Counted from the stretch's first letter, positions 33,659-43,003 are shown. The stretch: 53,927 bases of DNA from Rhodobacteraceae bacterium WD3A24 (GCA_002967695.1 PUHN01000019.1:1-53927), one strand, 5' to 3'. Numbers and translations: made by a program. Notes: a model not told the origin generated them from the sequence alone.

Positions 33659-34894
33659 ATGCGCCCGATCACCGCCCTGACGACCCGGCTTCTGCGCACA
33701 GCCGCGCTTGCGCTCCTGCCGCTGCTGCTCGCCATGCCCGCAGCGCAGGCTCAGCAGGGCCGGTTCGCGCCGGCCGCGATCGTCAATGACCGCGTCATCA
33801 CCAATTACGACGTCACGCAGCGCGCGCGTCTGCTCAACGTGCTCGATGTGCGCGGCGATCTTCAGGCCGAGGCGCTCGACCGGCTGATCGATGAACGGGT
33901 CCAGCGCGCCGAGGCGGAGCGGCGCGGTGTCCCGCTCGGCGACGAGGCGATCGCCGAAGGGGTCGCGGAGTTCGCCGCGCGGTTCGACCGCTCGCCCGAG
34001 GCCTTTCTGAACGGGCTCGCGCAGAGCGGGGTCTCGCAGGAGCATTTCCGCGACTTCATCGAAGTCGGGCTGATGTGGCGCCAGCTCGTCCGCGCGCGGT
34101 TCCAGGGGCGCGTGAATGTCACCGACGCCGACATCGACAACGCGATGGATCTCTCCGCGCAGCGCGGCGCGATGCGGGTGCTGATGTCGGAGCTGTTCCT
34201 GCCCAGCGACGCGCAGTATGCCGAAGCCGTGGCCGAAATCGCCCCGCAGATCGCCCAGATCACCAGTTTCGAGGCATTCGCCGACGCCGCGCGGCGCTTT
34301 TCGGCAGCGCCCTCGCGGGAGCAGGGCGGCCGGCTCGACTGGCTGCCGCTGTCGAATCTGCCGCCGCAGTTGCGCAGCCGGTTGCTCGACCTCTCGCCCG
34401 GACAGGTGGCCGGCCCGATCGAGGTGCCCGGCGCGATCGGCTTCTTCCAGCTGCGCGCGCTCGAGAGCGCCGACGACGTCTCGCCCTCCGAGGTGCGGGT
34501 GGAATACGCCCGGCTGATGATCCCCGGCGGGCGCGGTGCGGCGGCGCGCGAGGAGGCGGCGCGGCTGGCGCGTCCGGCCGATATCTGCACCGACCTCTTC
34601 GCCCTGACCGGACAGCCCTCCGAGGACCGGCTGCGCATCGAAAGCGCGACGATGGCCGAGGTGCCGACCGATATCGGCGTCGAACTCGCCAAGCTCGACC
34701 CTTACGAGACGTCCGCCACCCTCACCCGCGGCGATGATCTGATGATGCTCATGCTGTGCAGCCGCGAGATGGTCACCGAGCAGCCGCCGCAGCGCGAGCG
34801 GGTGCGCGAGCAGCTTCTCAACCAGCGGCTCGGCTCTCTGGCCGACGGCTTTCTCGCGGAGCTGCGCGCGGCGGCCTATATCCGCCGGCCGTGA
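33659..34894 (+). CDS. surA: SurA-like periplasmic chaperone / peptidyl-prolyl isomerase
   Basis: A 411-residue exported protein with a signal peptide cleaved near AQA-QQ (residue 31). The SurA N-terminal chaperone domain follows (IVNDRVITNYDVTQRARLL, LIDERVQRAEAERRGV), then one recognisable parvulin-type region (FAARRFS-like FADAARRFSAAPS ... GGRLDWLPLSNLPPQL). A second, shortened C-terminal part reaches YIRRP. It should escort outer-membrane proteins such as LptD. Start 33659 has GGAG upstream; in-frame ATGs at 33635 and 33614 are alternatives. Confidence 0.88.
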   Translation: MRPITALTTRLLRTAALALLPLLLAMPAAQAQQGRFAPAAIVNDRVITNYDVTQRARLLNVLDVRGDLQAEALDRLIDERVQRAEAERRGVPLGDEAIAEGVAEFAARFDRSPEAFLNGLAQSGVSQEHFRDFIEVGLMWRQLVRARFQGRVNVTDADIDNAMDLSAQRGAMRVLMSELFLPSDAQYAEAVAEIAPQIAQITSFEAFADAARRFSAAPSREQGGRLDWLPLSNLPPQLRSRLLDLSPGQVAGPIEVPGAIGFFQLRALESADDVSPSEVRVEYARLMIPGGRGAAAREEAARLARPADICTDLFALTGQPSEDRLRIESATMAEVPTDIGVELAKLDPYETSATLTRGDDLMMLMLCSREMVTEQPPQRERVREQLLNQRLGSLADGFLAELRAAAYIRRP

Positions 34895-35865
34895 GCGCCG
34901 GCGCGGCGCCACTCGCCCTGACCTGCGGCGAGCCCGCCGGAATCGGCCCGGAAATCGCGGCGAAGGCCCGCGCCCGGCTGGGATCGGCGCTGCCGTTCTT
35001 TTTCATCGGCGACCCGGCGCATCTGCCCGCCGGCACGCGGGTCGCTGAAATCGGCGCTCCGGCGCAGGCCGCGCAGGTGTCCGGCGACCGGCTGCCGGTG
35101 CTGGCGCACCGTTTCCCCGCGCCGGCCGCGCCCGGCCGGCCCGACCCCGCCAATGCGGCCGCCGTGATCGAGGTCATCGCGCGCGCCGTCGATCTGGTGC
35201 AGTCCGGCGCGGCGGGCGCGGTCGTCACCGCGCCGATCTCCAAGCAGGCGCTCAAGGAGGGTGCGGAATTCGCCTTTCCCGGCCATACCGAGTATCTCGC
35301 CTCCCTCGCCGGGGGCGAGCGGGTCGTGATGATGCTGGCCTGCCCGGCGCTGAAGGTGGTGCCCGCGACGATCCACATCCCCGTGGCCGAGATTCCCGCC
35401 GCGCTGACCCGGACGCTGCTGCGCCGGACGCTGCAGATCACTCACGAGGCGCTTCGCCGCGACTTCGCACTGGCCGCGCCGCGCATCGCGGTGGCGGGCC
35501 TCAACCCGCATGCCGGCGAAGGCGGGCTGATGGGCCGCGAGGAGATCGAGGTGATCGCGCCGGTGATCGAGGCGTTGCGCGCCGAGGGCATGGCATTGAC
35601 CGGCCCCCATCCCGCCGACACGATGTTCCACGAGGCGGCGCGGGCGCGCTATGACGCCGCCGTGGCGATGTATCACGATCAGGCGCTGATCCCGGTCAAG
35701 ACGCTGGATTTCGCCGGCGGGGTGAACGCCACGCTCGGGCTGCCCTTCGTGCGCACCTCGCCCGATCACGGAACGGCCTTCGACATCGCCGGCAAGGGCG
35801 TCGCCGACCCGACCAGCCTTGTCGCCGCGCTGCAGCTGGCCGAGACGATGGCGCGCCACCGCTGA
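34891..35865 (+). CDS. pdxA: 4-hydroxythreonine-4-phosphate dehydrogenase
   Basis: A 324-residue enzyme of pyridoxal phosphate synthesis (DXP-dependent route). Signatures: LTCGEPAGIGPEI at the N-terminus, the metal ligand region FPGHTEYLA, GLNPHAGEGGLMG, and TLDFAGGVNATLGLPFVRTSPDHGTAFDIAG. The GTG start at 34891 overlaps the surA stop (GTGA), continuing the operon. The usual next gene in this order, rsmA/ksgA, is absent; a RACo-like gene follows instead. Confidence 0.95.
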   Translation: MSAGAAPLALTCGEPAGIGPEIAAKARARLGSALPFFFIGDPAHLPAGTRVAEIGAPAQAAQVSGDRLPVLAHRFPAPAAPGRPDPANAAAVIEVIARAVDLVQSGAAGAVVTAPISKQALKEGAEFAFPGHTEYLASLAGGERVVMMLACPALKVVPATIHIPVAEIPAALTRTLLRRTLQITHEALRRDFALAAPRIAVAGLNPHAGEGGLMGREEIEVIAPVIEALRAEGMALTGPHPADTMFHEAARARYDAAVAMYHDQALIPVKTLDFAGGVNATLGLPFVRTSPDHGTAFDIAGKGVADPTSLVAALQLAETMARHR

Positions 35866-36008
35866 GCGCGCGCACTTTGGCCGCCGCGCCGCGCCATCAC
35901 ATCCGCGCGCGATGCCGCAACCGGGCTGCAATCTGCCGCGCGCCGGACACGCGCGGGCGCGCCGATGCCGTAATCAACCGGCAGGAATGCAACCGCAAGG
36001 CAGGGCCG

Positions 36009-38054
36009 ATGTCAGAGGCGCGCATCATCTTTACCCCGTCCGGCCGTCGCGGGCGCGTCGCGCAGGGGACGACCGTGCTCGACGCCGCGCGCAGCCTCGG
36101 GGTCGATCTCGATTCGGTCTGCGGCGGGCGGGGCATCTGCGCACGGTGCCAGGTGGCGCCGCAGGTCGGAACCTTCTCCAAGCACGGCGTGACGGCCGTA
36201 CCCGACGCGCTGTCGGAGTGGACCGCGCTCGAGGCGCGCTATGACGCCCGGCGCGGGCTGAAGCCGGGCCGGCGCCTGGGCTGCCAGGCGCGGATTCAGG
36301 GCGATGTGGTCGTGGACGTGCCCGCCGAGAGCCAGGTCCACCGCCAGGTCGTGCGCAAGGACGCCGACGCGCGCGAGGTCGTCATCGACCCGGCCACGCG
36401 GCTGTTCTACGTCGAGGTGGCCGAGCCCGATATGCACGAGCCCTCGGGCGATCTGGAACGCTTGGCCGCCGCCCTTGAAAGAGAGTGGGATATCAAGTCA
36501 CTGCACGCCTGTGTTGAGGTTCTGCGCAAGCTTCAGCCAGCGCTTCGCGGCGGCGACTGGGCCGTGACTGTGGCCCTGCACAAGGGCCACCGCGACAGCG
36601 CGCACCGGCTGATCGACATCTGGCCGGGGTTCCATGAGAGCCCGCTTTACGGGCTGGCGATCGACATCGGATCGACCACCATCGCCGCGCATCTGTGCGA
36701 TCTGCGCACCGGGGCCGTGACGGCGTCGGCAGGGGCGATGAACCCGCAGATCCGCTTTGGCGAGGATCTGATGAGCCGGGTGAGCTATGCGATGATGAAC
36801 GCGGGCGGCGCCGCGGCGATGACCGAGGCGGTGCGCGCGGCCATTGATGCGCTTGCGGGCGAGATCGCCGGGCAGGCCGGTGTGGACCCGCGCGACATGG
36901 TCGAGGCGGCGGTGGTCTGCAACCCGGTCATGCATCACCTGTTTCTGGGGATCGACCCGGTCGAGCTCGGCCAGGCGCCCTTTGCCCTGGCGACCTCCGC
37001 GGCGCTGGAGCTTCCCGCGGCCGCGCTCGGGCTGACGGCGCTCAACGCCGAGGCGCGCGCCTATATCCTGCCCTGCATCGCCGGCCATGTGGGCGCCGAC
37101 GCCGCCGCCGTCGCGCTGTCGGAGGCGCCCGACGCCTCCGACGACCTCGTGCTCGTCGTCGATGTGGGCACCAATGCCGAGTTGTTGCTGGGCAACCGCA
37201 CGCGGGTTCTGGCGTGCTCCTCGCCAACGGGGCCGGCCTTCGAGGGCGCGCAGATCAGCGCCGGCCAGCGCGCCGCTCCCGGCGCGATCGAGCGCATCCG
37301 CATCGACCCCGCCACCAAGGAGCCGCGCTTTACCGTCATCGGTTGCGATCTGTGGTCGGACGATCCCGGCTTTGACGAGGCCGTCGGCCCCGGCGGCGTC
37401 ACCGGCATCTGCGGATCGGGCATCATCGAGGCCGTCGCCGAGATGCGCATGGCGGGCCTCGTCGACGCCTCGGGCCTGATCGGCGGCCCCGAGCAGACCG
37501 GAACGCCGCGCTGCGAGCCCGACGGGCGCACCCATGCCTATCTCATCCACGACGCGCGCGACGCGGGCGGGCCGCGCATCGCCGTCACCCAGGGCGACAT
37601 CCGCGCGATCCAGCTGGCCAAATCCGCGCTATATGCCGGCGCGCGGCTGCTGATGGACGAATTCGGCGTGGACGAGGTGGACCGCGTCGTGCTCGCCGGG
37701 GCGTTCGGCGCGCATATCTCGCCCAAGCACGCGATGGTGCTGGGCATGATCCCCGACACGCCCCTCGAGCGCGTCACCAGCGCGGGCAACGCGGCCGGCA
37801 CCGGCGCGCGCATCGCGCTGTGCAGCCTCGATGCCCGCGCCGCGGTCGAGGCGATGGTACGCCGCATCCACAAGGTCGAGACGGCGATCGAGCCGCGCTT
37901 TCAGGAACATTTCGTCGCCGCCGCCGCCCTGCCGCATGCCGCCGCGCCCTTCGCGCGGCTGCGCGCGGCCGTTCCCCTGCCCGAGCCGCATTTCAACACC
38001 GCCGCCGCCGAGGGCGCCCCTGGCGGCCGGCGACGGCGGCGCCCGCCCGCCTGA
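36009..38054 (+). CDS. RACo-like [2Fe-2S]/ASKHA protein (corrinoid reductive activase family)
   Basis: A 681-residue protein. The N-terminal [2Fe-2S] domain has C38, C44, C47 and C93 in ferredoxin spacing (SVCGGRGICARCQ ... LGCQA). A linker domain precedes the ASKHA ATPase-like domain, with AIDIGSTTIAAHLCD near 218 and VVDVGTNAELLLG near 380. Family members reactivate corrinoid proteins by ATP-dependent reduction of Co(II). No corrinoid protein or methyltransferase is beside it. The Arg-rich C-terminal tail RRRRRPPA is unusual. The ATG follows AAGGCAGGG. Confidence 0.88.
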   Translation: MSEARIIFTPSGRRGRVAQGTTVLDAARSLGVDLDSVCGGRGICARCQVAPQVGTFSKHGVTAVPDALSEWTALEARYDARRGLKPGRRLGCQARIQGDVVVDVPAESQVHRQVVRKDADAREVVIDPATRLFYVEVAEPDMHEPSGDLERLAAALEREWDIKSLHACVEVLRKLQPALRGGDWAVTVALHKGHRDSAHRLIDIWPGFHESPLYGLAIDIGSTTIAAHLCDLRTGAVTASAGAMNPQIRFGEDLMSRVSYAMMNAGGAAAMTEAVRAAIDALAGEIAGQAGVDPRDMVEAAVVCNPVMHHLFLGIDPVELGQAPFALATSAALELPAAALGLTALNAEARAYILPCIAGHVGADAAAVALSEAPDASDDLVLVVDVGTNAELLLGNRTRVLACSSPTGPAFEGAQISAGQRAAPGAIERIRIDPATKEPRFTVIGCDLWSDDPGFDEAVGPGGVTGICGSGIIEAVAEMRMAGLVDASGLIGGPEQTGTPRCEPDGRTHAYLIHDARDAGGPRIAVTQGDIRAIQLAKSALYAGARLLMDEFGVDEVDRVVLAGAFGAHISPKHAMVLGMIPDTPLERVTSAGNAAGTGARIALCSLDARAAVEAMVRRIHKVETAIEPRFQEHFVAAAALPHAAAPFARLRAAVPLPEPHFNTAAAEGAPGGRRRRRPPA

Positions 38055-38078
38055 AGGTCTGAGCGCGGCGCAAGGCGC

Positions 38079-38107
38079 TTGACGGCGCCTCAACCTTTGG
38101 CTACGCG
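38079..38107 (+). promoter_or_regulatory. Promoter of tRNA-Gly
   Basis: TTGACG (38079-38084), a 17-bp spacer and TACGCG (38102-38107), ending 12 bp before the tRNA 5' end. Confidence 0.6.
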
Positions 38108-38118
38108 GAAGTCAGGCT

Positions 38119-38192
38119 GCGGGTGTAGCTCAATGGTAGAGCAGCAGCTTCCCAAGCTGACGACGAGGGTTCGATTCCCTTCACCCGCTCCA
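38119..38192 (+). tRNA. tRNA-Gly (anticodon CCC)
   Basis: A 74-nt tRNA with CCA encoded. The acceptor stem GCGGGTG/CACCCGC pairs perfectly. The D arm is GCTC...GAGC, the anticodon loop TTCCCAA gives CCC, and the T arm is GAGGG-TTCGATT-CCCTT. It decodes GGG. The first anticodon-stem pair looks mismatched (G-A). Confidence 0.93.
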
Positions 38193-38291
38193 GTCCCGTC
38201 GTCAAACGCATCGCCCACGCAAGAGCTTGCGAGCCGCGCAATGGGCGGCCTGCCATCTGACGGTGGCCTGCCTGGCGTCAGTGGGGGGCTT

Positions 38292-38313
38292 CGCATTCCC
38301 GGCCAGGAATGCG
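38292..38313. repeat. Inverted repeat in the inter-tRNA region
   Basis: CGCATTCC, a six-base loop and GGAATGCG form an eight-bp stem; no T-tract follows on either strand. Confidence 0.6.
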
Positions 38314-38508
38314 CGGCGTCATGCAGGGCGTTACAACCCGTCGGGTTGGTGGCAGTGCAGCCTGCGATAGGCGCGCGCCGTTCCAGCGCGTCATCTTGCC
38401 GTCCGCGCCCGCTTCGCGAATCGATGCCGGGCGCCGTCGTATCCGCAGCCGGCGCGCACAGGCGCCTCATTCGGCACCAAAGCGGGCGCGCTGCAACCCA
38501 ACACTCTG

Positions 38509-38522
38509 ATTTATGGATAAAT
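38509..38522. repeat. AT-rich palindrome downstream of tRNA-Leu
   Basis: ATTTAT-GG-ATAAAT is a perfect dyad in otherwise GC-rich DNA, 34 bp past the tRNA-Leu 3' end. It might take part in transcript termination. Confidence 0.5.
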
Positions 38523-38555
38523 TCGAGGCCGCGTCGAGCGGGCGCCAGTATCTGA

Positions 38556-38642
38556 TGGTGCGGTCGAGAGGACTCGAACCTCCACGGGAGTTACCCCACA
38601 GCGACCTCAACGCTGCGCGTCTACCAATTCCGCCACGACCGC
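38556..38642 (-). tRNA. tRNA-Leu (anticodon GAG)
   Basis: An 87-nt type II tRNA with encoded CCA. The acceptor GCGGTCG pairs with CGACCGC, the anticodon stem-loop is CAGCG-TTGAGGT-CGCTG (GAG), there is a long variable arm, and the T loop is TTCGAGT. It decodes CUC/CUU. Confidence 0.95.
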
Positions 38643-38659
38643 ATTGTGACAGTGACGGG

Positions 38660-38688
38660 CGTTTACCGAAGCGCGCGGAGGTTGTGAA
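38660..38688 (-). promoter_or_regulatory. Promoter of tRNA-Leu
   Basis: On the minus strand, TTCACA (38688-38683), a 17-bp spacer and TAAACG (38665-38660) end 17 bp before the tRNA 5' end. Confidence 0.5.
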
Positions 38689-38739
38689 GGGGAAAAACCG
38701 CGCGCCGGAGCAAAATCTCGCCACTGCGGGGGCCGGGGC

Positions 38740-39765
38740 TCATGCGGTGGCGGAATCACGTGGCGCATCGCCGTGGAGGCGGTCGATGATACGGCGCACG
38801 AGGGCGATATCGTCGAAGACGGCATGCAGATCGGCCTCTATTCCCGTCGCCGGCCGGCTCAGGCTGCCCATGGCGAGGAAGTCGCCCTCGCGCGAGAGCG
38901 CCAGAAAGAACGAATCGTCCAAAAACCCCGCCTGAAGGCCCTTGAGCCCCTTCTGCCCGCCCTCGGAGTCGCCGACCTCCATGAGATTGTCGAGAAAGCC
39001 GGGGGCGAGAAGCGCGCGCGCCGCGTCGGGATCCCTGGAGTAGACCTCGAAATGCGACTCGAAGCGCTCATGGGGCAGCTCGACCTTGGGCATACTCCCG
39101 CGCCCCGATCCGAAAGAGAGCATCTCGGCCAGCTTGTTGCCCACGCTGGTATAATCCCGCGCGATCAGGATCGGCGCCGCCACCGGCTCGGGCACGCCGA
39201 TGCGGAACAGGAGCCCGTCGAAGACGGTCGTCGTCTTGCTCGACTCGTCCTTGCCCCGGCTGCGGCTCTTGCTGGTCAGCTTCGCCTCGACCAGCTCGAA
39301 GGGTGTGTCGCGGTATCGGCCCTCCAGCCGGTCGGTGAGCCTGGCGTCGGTGAAGCTGCCGATCACGCCCAGCTTCTGCGCCCGCTGCAGCGGGAAGCCG
39401 CCCATGGCCTCGCGGTCGTAATCCAGATCGCCGATGAAGCCGCAAACCACCGGCATCACGGTCCGGGCCACCTCGCCTTCCCATTTGCCTGCCTGCCGCT
39501 TCCACAGGATGAGCGCCACGCCCGCCCCGATGGCCGTGGGCACCCCCAGCCCCAGCAAGAGTCCGGCCCAGCCCTCCGACCCCGCGCTCATCGCCGCCAG
39601 CACGCCCACGGCCACCCCGACGGCGAGCGCGATGCCCGCCTGCCGGCGCGCCGCGGCGAGCAGGGCCAGGCGTCTGGCCTCCAGCCGGTCCAGCTCAGGC
39701 GCGAGCTTTTCGTCGAAGACCCTGGCGAAACCGGCCTCGAGCGGGCTGCGTTCGATGAATGGCAT
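38740..39765 (-). CDS. DUF3137 family membrane protein
   Basis: A 341-residue protein with two N-terminal membrane helices (about 42-62 and 67-86), then a soluble domain with the DUF3137 pattern: DYDREAMGGFPLQRAQKLGVIGSF, GRYRDTPFELVEAKLT and FDGLLFRIGVPEP, ending FESHFEVYSRDPDAARALL and SFFLALSREGDFL. Family members are sometimes near LemA; no such neighbour here. The ATG at 39765 follows AGGA. Function unknown. Confidence 0.87.
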   Translation of the reverse strand: MPFIERSPLEAGFARVFDEKLAPELDRLEARRLALLAAARRQAGIALAVGVAVGVLAAMSAGSEGWAGLLLGLGVPTAIGAGVALILWKRQAGKWEGEVARTVMPVVCGFIGDLDYDREAMGGFPLQRAQKLGVIGSFTDARLTDRLEGRYRDTPFELVEAKLTSKSRSRGKDESSKTTTVFDGLLFRIGVPEPVAAPILIARDYTSVGNKLAEMLSFGSGRGSMPKVELPHERFESHFEVYSRDPDAARALLAPGFLDNLMEVGDSEGGQKGLKGLQAGFLDDSFFLALSREGDFLAMGSLSRPATGIEADLHAVFDDIALVRRIIDRLHGDAPRDSATA

Positions 39766-39933
39766 GGCGTCGATTCCTGTTGCTTGTTGTCGGGCGCGGC
39801 CGGGCATGCGCCCCTGGCGCGAGGGTTCCACACTTTTGCCGCCCCGCCAAGGATGGCAGCAGGCCATTGCGGCGCGGCCGCGCGATCGGGTATGTCGCGG
39901 CAGCCGGGAGGATGATGCAGCGCGAGGCGGCCG

Positions 39934-40623
39934 ATGGTTGAATGGCGGATTTTCGACGCCCCCGCCCCCTACAGGGCGACGCAGGCCGCGATGGAGGCGC
40001 GCGTGGCCGACATCGCCGCGGGGCGGGCGGGCGAGGCCGTGTGGCTGCTGGAGCATCCCCCCCTCTACACTGCAGGGACCAGCGCGCGCCCCGCCGACCT
40101 GACCGACCCGCAGCGGTTCGAGGTGCATTACGCCGGGCGGGGCGGGCAATACACCTATCACGGCCCCGGCCAGCGCGTGGCCTATGTCATGCTCGATCTC
40201 AACATCCGGGGCCGGAACATCCGCCGCTTCGTCGCGATGCTGGAGGACTGGGTCATCGCCACCCTCGCCGATTTCAACGTCACCGGCGAGCGGCGCGAGG
40301 GGCGCGTGGGCGTCTGGGTGGCCCGCCCAGACAAGCCGCCCCTGCCCGACGGCGCCCCGCGCGAGGACAAGATCGCCGCCATCGGGATCAAGCTGCGCCG
40401 CTGGGTGAGCTTTCACGGCATCTCGATCAATGTCGAACCCGATCTGAGCCATTTCGACGGAATCGTGCCCTGCGGGATCAGCGGCCACGGGGTGACCAGC
40501 CTCGTCGATCTGGGGCTGCCGGTCACGATGGCCGATCTCGACATCGCGCTGGCGCGCAATTTCGCGGGCGTCTTCGGCCAGGAGCCGCCCGCGGACAGCG
40601 GTTTCGGACGCGCGGCGGGCTGA
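39934..40623 (+). CDS. lipB: Lipoyl(octanoyl) transferase
   Basis: A 229-residue enzyme that moves octanoate from acyl carrier protein to lipoyl domains of 2-oxoacid dehydrogenases. The catalytic Cys180 is in [13 protein letters not shown] and the conserved Lys153 in IGIKLRRW, matching the E. coli Lys/Cys dyad. [12 protein letters not shown] (69-80) is the substrate-binding signature. GAGGCGG precedes the ATG. Confidence 0.96.
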   Translation: MVEWRIFDAPAPYRATQAAMEARVADIAAGRAGEAVWLLEHPPLYTAGTSARPADLTDPQRFEVHYAGRGGQYTYHGPGQRVAYVMLDLNIRGRNIRRFVAMLEDWVIATLADFNVTGERREGRVGVWVARPDKPPLPDGAPREDKIAAIGIKLRRWVSFHGISINVEPDLSHFDGIVPCGISGHGVTSLVDLGLPVTMADLDIALARNFAGVFGQEPPADSGFGRAAG

Positions 40624-40639
40624 ACGGCCGCTCCGCGAC

Positions 40640-40658
40640 GGGCTGCGTCATTTTTTTA
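40640..40658 (+). terminator. Weak terminator after lipB
   Basis: A short GACG/CGTC stem followed by A and seven Ts (40651-40657), 17 bp past the lipB stop. The stem is weak but the T-run is strong for this genome. Confidence 0.35.
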
Positions 40659-40680
40659 CAGCCCTGCGGCAATCCGAACA

Positions 40681-40709
40681 TTGCCCCTTCCCCCGCGCGG
40701 GCTTAGAAC
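40681..40709 (+). promoter_or_regulatory. Promoter of ctaD
   Basis: TTGCCC (40681-40686), a 17-bp spacer and TAGAAC (40704-40709), with a predicted leader of about 65 nt before the ctaD ATG. Confidence 0.5.
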
Positions 40710-40780
40710 AAGCACGAGCGCAGTTTCAGCGGGCGGCACGCCCCTGCGCCTGCTTGAGAATCGTCTAACGGGAGCAGAGC

Positions 40781-42454
40781 ATGGCCGACGCAGCCACTCA
40801 TGGTCACGAGGGACATGACCGCCCCGGGTTCTTCACCCGGTGGTTCATGTCGACCAACCACAAGGACATCGGTATCCTCTATCTCTTCACCGCCGGCCTC
40901 GTCGGCTTCGTCGCGGTGGCCTTCACGGTCTACATGCGCATGGAGCTGATGGAGCCGGGCGTTCAGTACATGTGCTCGGAAGGGATGCGCTTTACCGCCG
41001 CGGCGGCGGGCGAGTGCAGCCCCAACGGCCATATCTGGAACGTTCTCGTCACCGCGCACGGCATCCTGATGATGTTCTTCGTCGTCATCCCGGCGCTGTT
41101 CGGCGGTTTCGGCAACTACTTCATGCCGCTGCATATCGGGGCGCCCGACATGGCATTCCCGCGGCTCAACAACCTGTCCTACTGGCTGTTCGTCGCCGGC
41201 TCGGCGATGGCGGTGGCCTCGGTGCTCAGCCCGGGCGGCAACGGCCAGCTTGGCTCGGGCATCGGCTGGGTGCTCTATCCGCCGCTCTCGACGACCGAGG
41301 CGGGCTTTTCCACCGACCTCGCGCTGTTCGCGGTGCACCTGTCGGGGGCCTCGTCGATCCTGGGCGCGATCAACATGATCACCACCTTCCTGAACATGCG
41401 CGCGCCGGGCATGACCCTGCACAAGGTGCCGCTGTTCGCATGGTCGATCTTCATCACCGCCTGGATGATCCTGCTGGCGCTGCCGGTTCTGGCCGGTGCG
41501 ATCACCATGCTGATCACCGACCGCAACTTCGGCACGGCCTTCTTCGACCCGGCCGCCGGCGGCGACCCGGTCCTCTATCAGCACATCCTGTGGTTCTTCG
41601 GCCATCCCGAGGTCTACATCATCATCATCCCCGGCTTCGGCATCATCAGCCACGTCATCGCCACCTTCGCGCGCAAGCCGATCTTCGGTTACCTGCCGAT
41701 GGTCTACGCGATGGTCGCCATCGGGGTGCTGGGCTTCGTCGTCTGGGCGCACCACATGTACACGGTGGGGATGAGCCTGACGCAGCAGTCCTATTTCATG
41801 CTGGCGACGATGGTGATCGCGGTGCCCACGGGCATCAAGATCTTCAGCTGGATCGCGACGATGTGGGGCGGCTCGGTGGAATTCCGCACGCCGATGCTGT
41901 GGGCCTTCGGGTTCCTGTTCCTGTTCACCGTGGGCGGCGTGACCGGCATCGTGCTCAGCCAGGCGGCGGTGGACCGGCTGTATCACGACACCTACTACGT
42001 GGTCGCGCACTTCCACTACGTGATGAGCCTGGGCGCGGTGTTCGCGCTGTTTGCGGGCTTCTACTACTGGATCGGCAAGATGTCGGGGCGGCAATACCCC
42101 GAATGGGCCGGCAAGCTGCATTTCTGGGCGATGTTCATCGGCTCGAACATCACCTTCTTCCCGCAGCACTTCCTCGGCCGTCAGGGCATGCCGCGCCGCT
42201 ACATCGACTATCCGGAGGCCTATGGCTACTGGAATTACATCAGCTCGATCGGCGCGTTCATCGCCTTCGCCTCGTTCCTGTTCTTCATCGGGATCGTCTA
42301 TTACACGCTGCGCCACGGCAAGCGCGTGACCGAGAACAACTACTGGAACGAGCACGCCGACACGCTGGAGTGGACGCTGACCTCGCCGCCGCCGGAGCAC
42401 ACCTTCGAGACGCTGCCCCGCCGCGAGGACTGGGACAAGAGCCCCGCCCACTAG
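40781..42454 (+). CDS. ctaD: Cytochrome c oxidase subunit I (aa3 type)
   Basis: A 557-residue, 12-helix haem-copper oxidase subunit. It starts with the [12 protein letters not shown] segment of subunit I; the low-spin haem ligand is in [10 protein letters not shown]. The CuB ligand and cross-linked tyrosine are in [10 protein letters not shown], the further CuB histidines in VWAHHMYT, and the haem a3/a histidines in HFHYVMSLG. The K-channel region and the Glu of the D-channel (GHPEVY) mark it as A-type. Subunits II and III are not in the window, so the gene stands alone, as in several Rhodobacterales. GGGAGCAG precedes the ATG. Confidence 0.97.
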   Translation: MADAATHGHEGHDRPGFFTRWFMSTNHKDIGILYLFTAGLVGFVAVAFTVYMRMELMEPGVQYMCSEGMRFTAAAAGECSPNGHIWNVLVTAHGILMMFFVVIPALFGGFGNYFMPLHIGAPDMAFPRLNNLSYWLFVAGSAMAVASVLSPGGNGQLGSGIGWVLYPPLSTTEAGFSTDLALFAVHLSGASSILGAINMITTFLNMRAPGMTLHKVPLFAWSIFITAWMILLALPVLAGAITMLITDRNFGTAFFDPAAGGDPVLYQHILWFFGHPEVYIIIIPGFGIISHVIATFARKPIFGYLPMVYAMVAIGVLGFVVWAHHMYTVGMSLTQQSYFMLATMVIAVPTGIKIFSWIATMWGGSVEFRTPMLWAFGFLFLFTVGGVTGIVLSQAAVDRLYHDTYYVVAHFHYVMSLGAVFALFAGFYYWIGKMSGRQYPEWAGKLHFWAMFIGSNITFFPQHFLGRQGMPRRYIDYPEAYGYWNYISSIGAFIAFASFLFFIGIVYYTLRHGKRVTENNYWNEHADTLEWTLTSPPPEHTFETLPRREDWDKSPAH

Positions 42455-42469
42455 CGACGGCGCGCGCCC

Positions 42470-43003
42470 GTGCCCGTCGAATGGCTCAAACGCCTGGACA
42501 AGGCCCCGGAACCGCCCGGGGCCTTGTCACATGCCGAAGGCGCCGCCCCCGCACTGCATCTGCGGCTGCGTCCGCACCGGTCGCTGCGGCCGGAGGGGTT
42601 CGTCATCTTCATCGCGATCACCGGCGCGCTGATCCTCGTGCCGCTGCTGGCGCTTCTGGGCACGATGGCGCTGTGGGGCGTGCTGCCCTTCACCGCGCTG
42701 GCCCTGTGGGCGATCTGGGCCGCGCTGCGGCGCAACGCGCGCGACGGTGCGCTGGTCGAGGAGCTGCGCTTGTGGTCCGACCACATCCGCCTCGACCGGA
42801 TCGACCCGAACGGCCCCGACAAGCACTGGGAGGCCAATCCCTATTGGGTGCGCGTGCGGCTGCACCCCGAGGGCGGCCCGGTGGACAACTATCTCACCCT
42901 CAAGGGCGGCGGGCGCGAGGTGGAATTCGGCGCCTTCCTCACCCCCGAGGAGCGCAAGGGCCTCGAGGCCGACCTCGACCGCGCGCTGCGCCGCCTGCGC
43001 TGA
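42470..43003 (+). CDS. DUF2244 family membrane protein
   Basis: A 177-residue protein with two membrane helices (about 45-63 and 66-86) after the LHLRLRPHRSLRPEGF segment, and a cytoplasmic domain with LWSDHIRLDRIDPNG, ANPYWVRVRL and VEFGAFLTPEERKGLEADLDRAL. This is the DUF2244 layout, often encoded near cytochrome oxidase genes in alphaproteobacteria. GTG 42470 lies 15 bp after the ctaD stop without an obvious ribosome binding site. Role unknown; possibly oxidase related by context. Confidence 0.87.
   Translation: MPVEWLKRLDKAPEPPGALSHAEGAAPALHLRLRPHRSLRPEGFVIFIAITGALILVPLLALLGTMALWGVLPFTALALWAIWAALRRNARDGALVEELRLWSDHIRLDRIDPNGPDKHWEANPYWVRVRLHPEGGPVDNYLTLKGGGREVEFGAFLTPEERKGLEADLDRALRRLR

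Larger units (their letters stand above)
38193..38555. other. Gene-free stretch between two tRNA genes
   Basis: A 363-bp region between tRNA-Gly and the end of tRNA-Leu, without a supported gene on either strand: the open frames here lack ribosome binding sites and recognisable products. It holds several inverted repeats, notably CGCATTCC-N6-GGAATGCG (38292-38313), AACCCG-T-CGGGTT (38335-38347) and an AT-rich palindrome (38509-38522). No copy of a tRNA 3' end that would mark an attachment site was seen. Confidence 0.6.

Noticed and set aside
35866-36008. Possible cobalamin riboswitch before the RACo-like gene
   Set aside because: I could not find a B12-box-like core or convincing stems in the 143 bp.
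36498-37550. A 350-codon minus-strand frame inside the RACo-like gene
   Set aside because: Low-complexity His/Arg/Gly-rich translation without domains, an antisense shadow.
38119-38642. Prophage or island attachment site at the tRNA genes
   Set aside because: No direct repeat of a tRNA end and no integrase or phage genes in the window.
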